A stretch of 33,837 bases of DNA from a virus. The stretch spans positions 1-33,837 of the IMG/VR virus record IMGVR_UViG_3300034954_000564; one strand, given 5' to 3'. Below the pieces are notes generated by a model. That model saw only the letters and a list, made by a program, of their open reading frames with translations. It searched no databases and was not told the DNA's origin. Shown piece by piece: positions 31,961 to 33,837 of this stretch. Numbering within the stretch: position 1 is the first letter of the stretch; each line of letters begins with the position of its first letter. Both the position numbers and the translations under genes were made by a program.

Positions 31961-32224
31961 ATGAAAAAAGTTGAAACCCTCCTTCCAGAAGAGCTAGTCG
32001 AAAGACTCTCTGCTGAAGCCAAAGAAAAAGGTGTTCACAGGTCAGACTTGATCCGTGAACGCCTCATGCAACCACCCAATCACCTTGGATTAACCACCAG
32101 TGATTTTCACAAAGCTGTTACGAAGGTTCGTCGTCGATCCAGCTATGGTCTGGATAGGCAACAGGCTGAAAGCCTTGTCGCCACCGTATTCAACGAACTC
32201 TTCAGCCCAAGCGATGGGGACTAG
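31961..32224 (+). CDS. Ribbon-helix-helix DNA-binding protein
   Basis: This protein has 87 residues. The N-terminal 45 residues (KKVETLLPEELVERLSAEAK, then GVHRSDLIRERLMQ) have the strand, helix, turn with G, and second helix of Arc/CopG-type RHH proteins (LP.EL...L...A...G..RS.LIR..L). The C-terminal half is helical (RQQAESLVATVFNELF). RHH dimers bind palindromic DNA. The palindromic cluster just upstream (31579-31782) and the divergent operator at 29381 are candidate targets. Confidence 0.7.
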   Translation: MKKVETLLPEELVERLSAEAKEKGVHRSDLIRERLMQPPNHLGLTTSDFHKAVTKVRRRSSYGLDRQQAESLVATVFNELFSPSDGD

Positions 32225-32468
32225 ATCCGTCAATCTTCAGTACTGCCAGATTACTGACGAACACTGCCCGCTAGCAATAACTCGCTTCACTACCTTTGAC
32301 CTGGACGACAAACCACTTGCTGTTGAGCAAGTGACATATGAATCCAACATGGAGTACATGGAGCGGCAAGTAATTAACGCTTTATCGTGCAATGTTGAGG
32401 TCAGTATTCTGACAGCAACGCCGATTCATGAGTTCAAAAGACTGCATTATTTGTTTAACAAGGACTAA
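32214..32468 (+). CDS. 84-residue hypothetical protein
   Basis: I use the ATG at 32214, overlapping the end of the RHH gene by 11 bases; the frame is open to 32100 but only as a shadow of that gene. The protein (RSVNLQYCQITDEHCPLAIT, then RFTTFDLDDKP and a helix EYMERQVINALS) appears to have a mixed alpha/beta fold. I recognise no family. Start-stop overlap with the next gene (TAATG). Confidence 0.5.
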   Translation: MGTRSVNLQYCQITDEHCPLAITRFTTFDLDDKPLAVEQVTYESNMEYMERQVINALSCNVEVSILTATPIHEFKRLHYLFNKD

Positions 32469-32641
32469 TGAACGTACAAATCTTTCGGCACAATGCTGAA
32501 TGGATTGTGCTAACTGAGTCTTACGCGCTAACGTTCCACCAAACCCTTGCTGGCGCGATGAAGCATGCCGCAACCGAAATCGGGGCGTCAGATCATCATG
32601 GAACGCCTCAACAAAGCAATTCAACTGGCGACAACAGCTGA
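32468..32641 (+). CDS. 57-residue hypothetical protein
   Basis: It starts MNVQIFRHNAEWIVLTESYA with a beta hairpin and then a helix TLAGAMKHAATEIGA. The ATG overlaps the upstream TAA. Its last part overlaps the next gene in another frame by 44 to 77 bases, so either the tail of this one or the early start of the next may be wrong. Unknown function. Confidence 0.45.
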   Translation: MNVQIFRHNAEWIVLTESYALTFHQTLAGAMKHAATEIGASDHHGTPQQSNSTGDNS

Positions 32642-32774
32642 CCTTCAAAGGGCTGCAATGTTCTTGGAAGGAGCCAGAGAAGTTAGAAAAGGTTCTCGTC
32701 GTCAACGCACCAATGCACGCTCTGCTCAGGCAACTGCGTGGAAGAAAAAGGTTGACGAGTCGATAACATGGTAA
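32598..32774 (+). CDS. Small basic hypothetical protein
   Basis: This protein has 58 residues from the ATG at 32598; an ATG at 32565 would give 69. It contains a helix MERLNKAIQLATTADLQRAA and an Arg-rich stretch RKGSRRQRTNAR. No family known. It overlaps the gene before it. Confidence 0.45.
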   Translation: MERLNKAIQLATTADLQRAAMFLEGAREVRKGSRRQRTNARSAQATAWKKKVDESITW

Positions 32775-32798
32775 CATTCGTTTAGTATTTTAGAGCCG

Positions 32799-33089
32799 AT
32801 GGCTACAAAGCACGGCAACCGCGTATATATCCAAGTCTTGTTGGAACCTTACCGTGGTGAACTCTTTATAGAAGAAGCTGCTGCACTAGGCGTAAAACCT
32901 TCCGCGTTGATCAGAGATCTCGTCTATGACTACCTCGCTTCAATGACTGATGAAGAAGCCTATGCAGATGCAGCCTTGAACGACAAAAAGAAATGGCAAG
33001 ATGCTGTAGATGCCAGGCTTGAAGGCAGAGCTAGAAATCGACGAGCTAAAGCTCTTCAATCAGACCAAGACATCGACTCGTCAAACTGA
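32799..33089 (+). CDS. Ribbon-helix-helix-like small protein
   Basis: This protein has 96 residues. The N-terminus RVYIQVLLEPYRGELFIEEA, then ALGVKPSALIRDLVYDYL, fits strand-helix-G-turn-helix of RHH proteins. The C-terminal half is charged and helical (WQDAVDARLEGRARNRRAK). It is the second RHH-like protein near the iteron-like cluster. Its last 34 bases overlap the end of a convergent gene on the minus strand. Confidence 0.6.
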   Translation: MATKHGNRVYIQVLLEPYRGELFIEEAAALGVKPSALIRDLVYDYLASMTDEEAYADAALNDKKKWQDAVDARLEGRARNRRAKALQSDQDIDSSN

Positions 33090-33271
33090 CCAATGTGGCC
33101 TACAGCCTGCTTGAGCAGCTTGGCCTGATGCCAGTTGGTACGCACCAATGACACGCATAACTGCTTTAATGCGTCCTGATCAGCGCAGCTTTTAACGTCT
33201 CGAACGGTACGTTCCAACTCCAACTCCTCTTCAAGGGTCTGGTTGACGACCATCCAGTCAGCCCAGCCCAT
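33056..33271 (-). CDS. 71-residue hypothetical protein coupled to dCTP deaminase
   Basis: I choose the ATG at 33271, with AGG upstream, over the TTG at 33292. The protein begins MGWADWMVVNQTLEEELELE, and its second half ALKQLCVSLVRTNWHQAKLL followed by KQAVGHIGQF is a helix pair of a type I associate with small cyanophage proteins. It lies 22 bases after the dCTP deaminase stop, so it is probably cotranscribed. Confidence 0.55.
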   Translation of the reverse strand: MGWADWMVVNQTLEEELELERTVRDVKSCADQDALKQLCVSLVRTNWHQAKLLKQAVGHIGQFDESMSWSD

Positions 33272-33293
33272 AGCCCTGAAGATTCTTATCAAT

Positions 33294-33812
33294 TCATGCC
33301 ACGGACGGCATGACTGTCAAGTGGTTGTTGTAATGGCCTGTTTCCGCGTAGCTACGCATTGGAGCGTTAGACATCACGTGAAACACCATCTGACCAATCT
33401 TCAAACCAGGCCAAAGCGGCAAAGCATGATGCAGCCGTTCATTCTTCAATTCGAGCGTCAGCTTGCTTCCGTGCCAGCCTGGATCGCACCAGCCAGCAAG
33501 CAGGTGATTAAGACCAGATCGTGCGCGGCTTGACTTGAGTACAAATTGGCAGCTGATGTCGTCGGGCAGGTTAAACAACTCAAGTGTTTCAGCCAAGCAA
33601 AACTCGCCGGACTGAAGCATGAACGGGTCATCTTCTGTCTTGTCCGCGATGTTGATACGCACCAACTCAGGGCTATAGATGCTTTCCACCATCAAATAGT
33701 CACCCAGCCTCAAGTCCAAACTGGCTGGATTCAGCAGCTCTTCATCGAATGGGACGACCATTTGGCTCTTACGGCACCGAGCCTTGATCTCCCAATCACA
33801 CAGAACTGCCAT
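33294..33812 (-). CDS. dcd: dCTP deaminase
   Basis: This protein has 172 residues. It deaminates dCTP to dUTP to supply the dUMP/dTTP route for phage DNA synthesis. The motif KSSRARSGL at residues 93-101 holds the conserved Ser and Arg residues, and LTLELKN at residues 118-124 has the catalytic Glu (E121). NPASLDLRLGDYL (28-40) and GLKIGQMVFH (136-145) are further trimer and nucleotide-site segments of the family. Length is slightly below the bacterial Dcd size. A separate dUTPase or thymidylate synthase is not in the window, so the later steps would come from the host or from genes outside it. Confidence 0.9.
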   Translation of the reverse strand: MAVLCDWEIKARCRKSQMVVPFDEELLNPASLDLRLGDYLMVESIYSPELVRINIADKTEDDPFMLQSGEFCLAETLELFNLPDDISCQFVLKSSRARSGLNHLLAGWCDPGWHGSKLTLELKNERLHHALPLWPGLKIGQMVFHVMSNAPMRSYAETGHYNNHLTVMPSVA

Positions 33813-33837
33813 CCCTGGGACGCAAAAATCAATCCTA

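Overview
The window reads as a large part of a tailed double-stranded DNA phage, or an integrated prophage, of the siphovirus type. The host is probably a marine or estuarine picocyanobacterium (Synechococcus/Cyanobium). This rests on family recognition: a DUF4055 portal, DUF5872 and DUF6321 small basic proteins, a DUF4128-like tail terminator, a lambda J-like tail tip protein, a phage dCTP deaminase, and several very small proteins of types I associate with cyanophages (for example those at 31808 and 26920). No database search was possible. I see no rRNA, tRNA, integrase, lysis or photosynthesis gene.

Layout. Positions 1-22820 form a leftward (minus-strand) structural block. From its upstream end it holds the large terminase, a zinc-ribbon protein, small basic proteins, a tail-tube-like protein, a DUF6321 protein, the portal, a small acidic protein, scaffold, major capsid protein with a terminator behind it, three connector/neck proteins, tail terminator, a tail assembly chaperone split over two frames, tape measure, an L-like protein, an NlpC/P60-like protein, the J-like tip, three small tail proteins, a 1309-residue fibre, and a LamG-like protein that runs off the left edge. 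Genes mostly abut or overlap by 1-4 bases.

Positions 22922-33837 form the early/replication side with both strands in use. Rightward genes are a small-terminase-like protein, small unknown genes (23757-24773), a cluster of small overlapping genes (25060-26940) that starts with a second terminase-small/HTH-like protein, the primase-helicase (29481-31718), and a set of small proteins including ribbon-helix-helix candidates. Leftward genes are an ssDNA-binding-like protein, a possible RHH protein, a tiny gene overlapping a PD-(D/E)XK nuclease, a 58-residue protein, and dCTP deaminase with a small partner. The ssDNA-binding-like gene and the primase-helicase gene diverge from a perfect inverted repeat that can supply the -35 box in both directions.

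The most unusual signals are not genes. (1) The heptamer CGYTCCA occurs 59 times on the plus strand and 18 times on the minus strand by hand count, against about 8 in total expected for a random sequence. The bias is the same whichever strand is coding. (2) That orientation bias flips near 31.55 kb. (3) At the flip, eight copies of TGTCCC(C)/GGGGACA lie within 204 bases at the end of the primase-helicase gene. Together these suggest a replication origin or another replication/recombination landmark at about 31.6-31.8 kb. Two possible frameshift-fused genes, in the tail chaperone and in the DUF5872 protein, are also worth checking.
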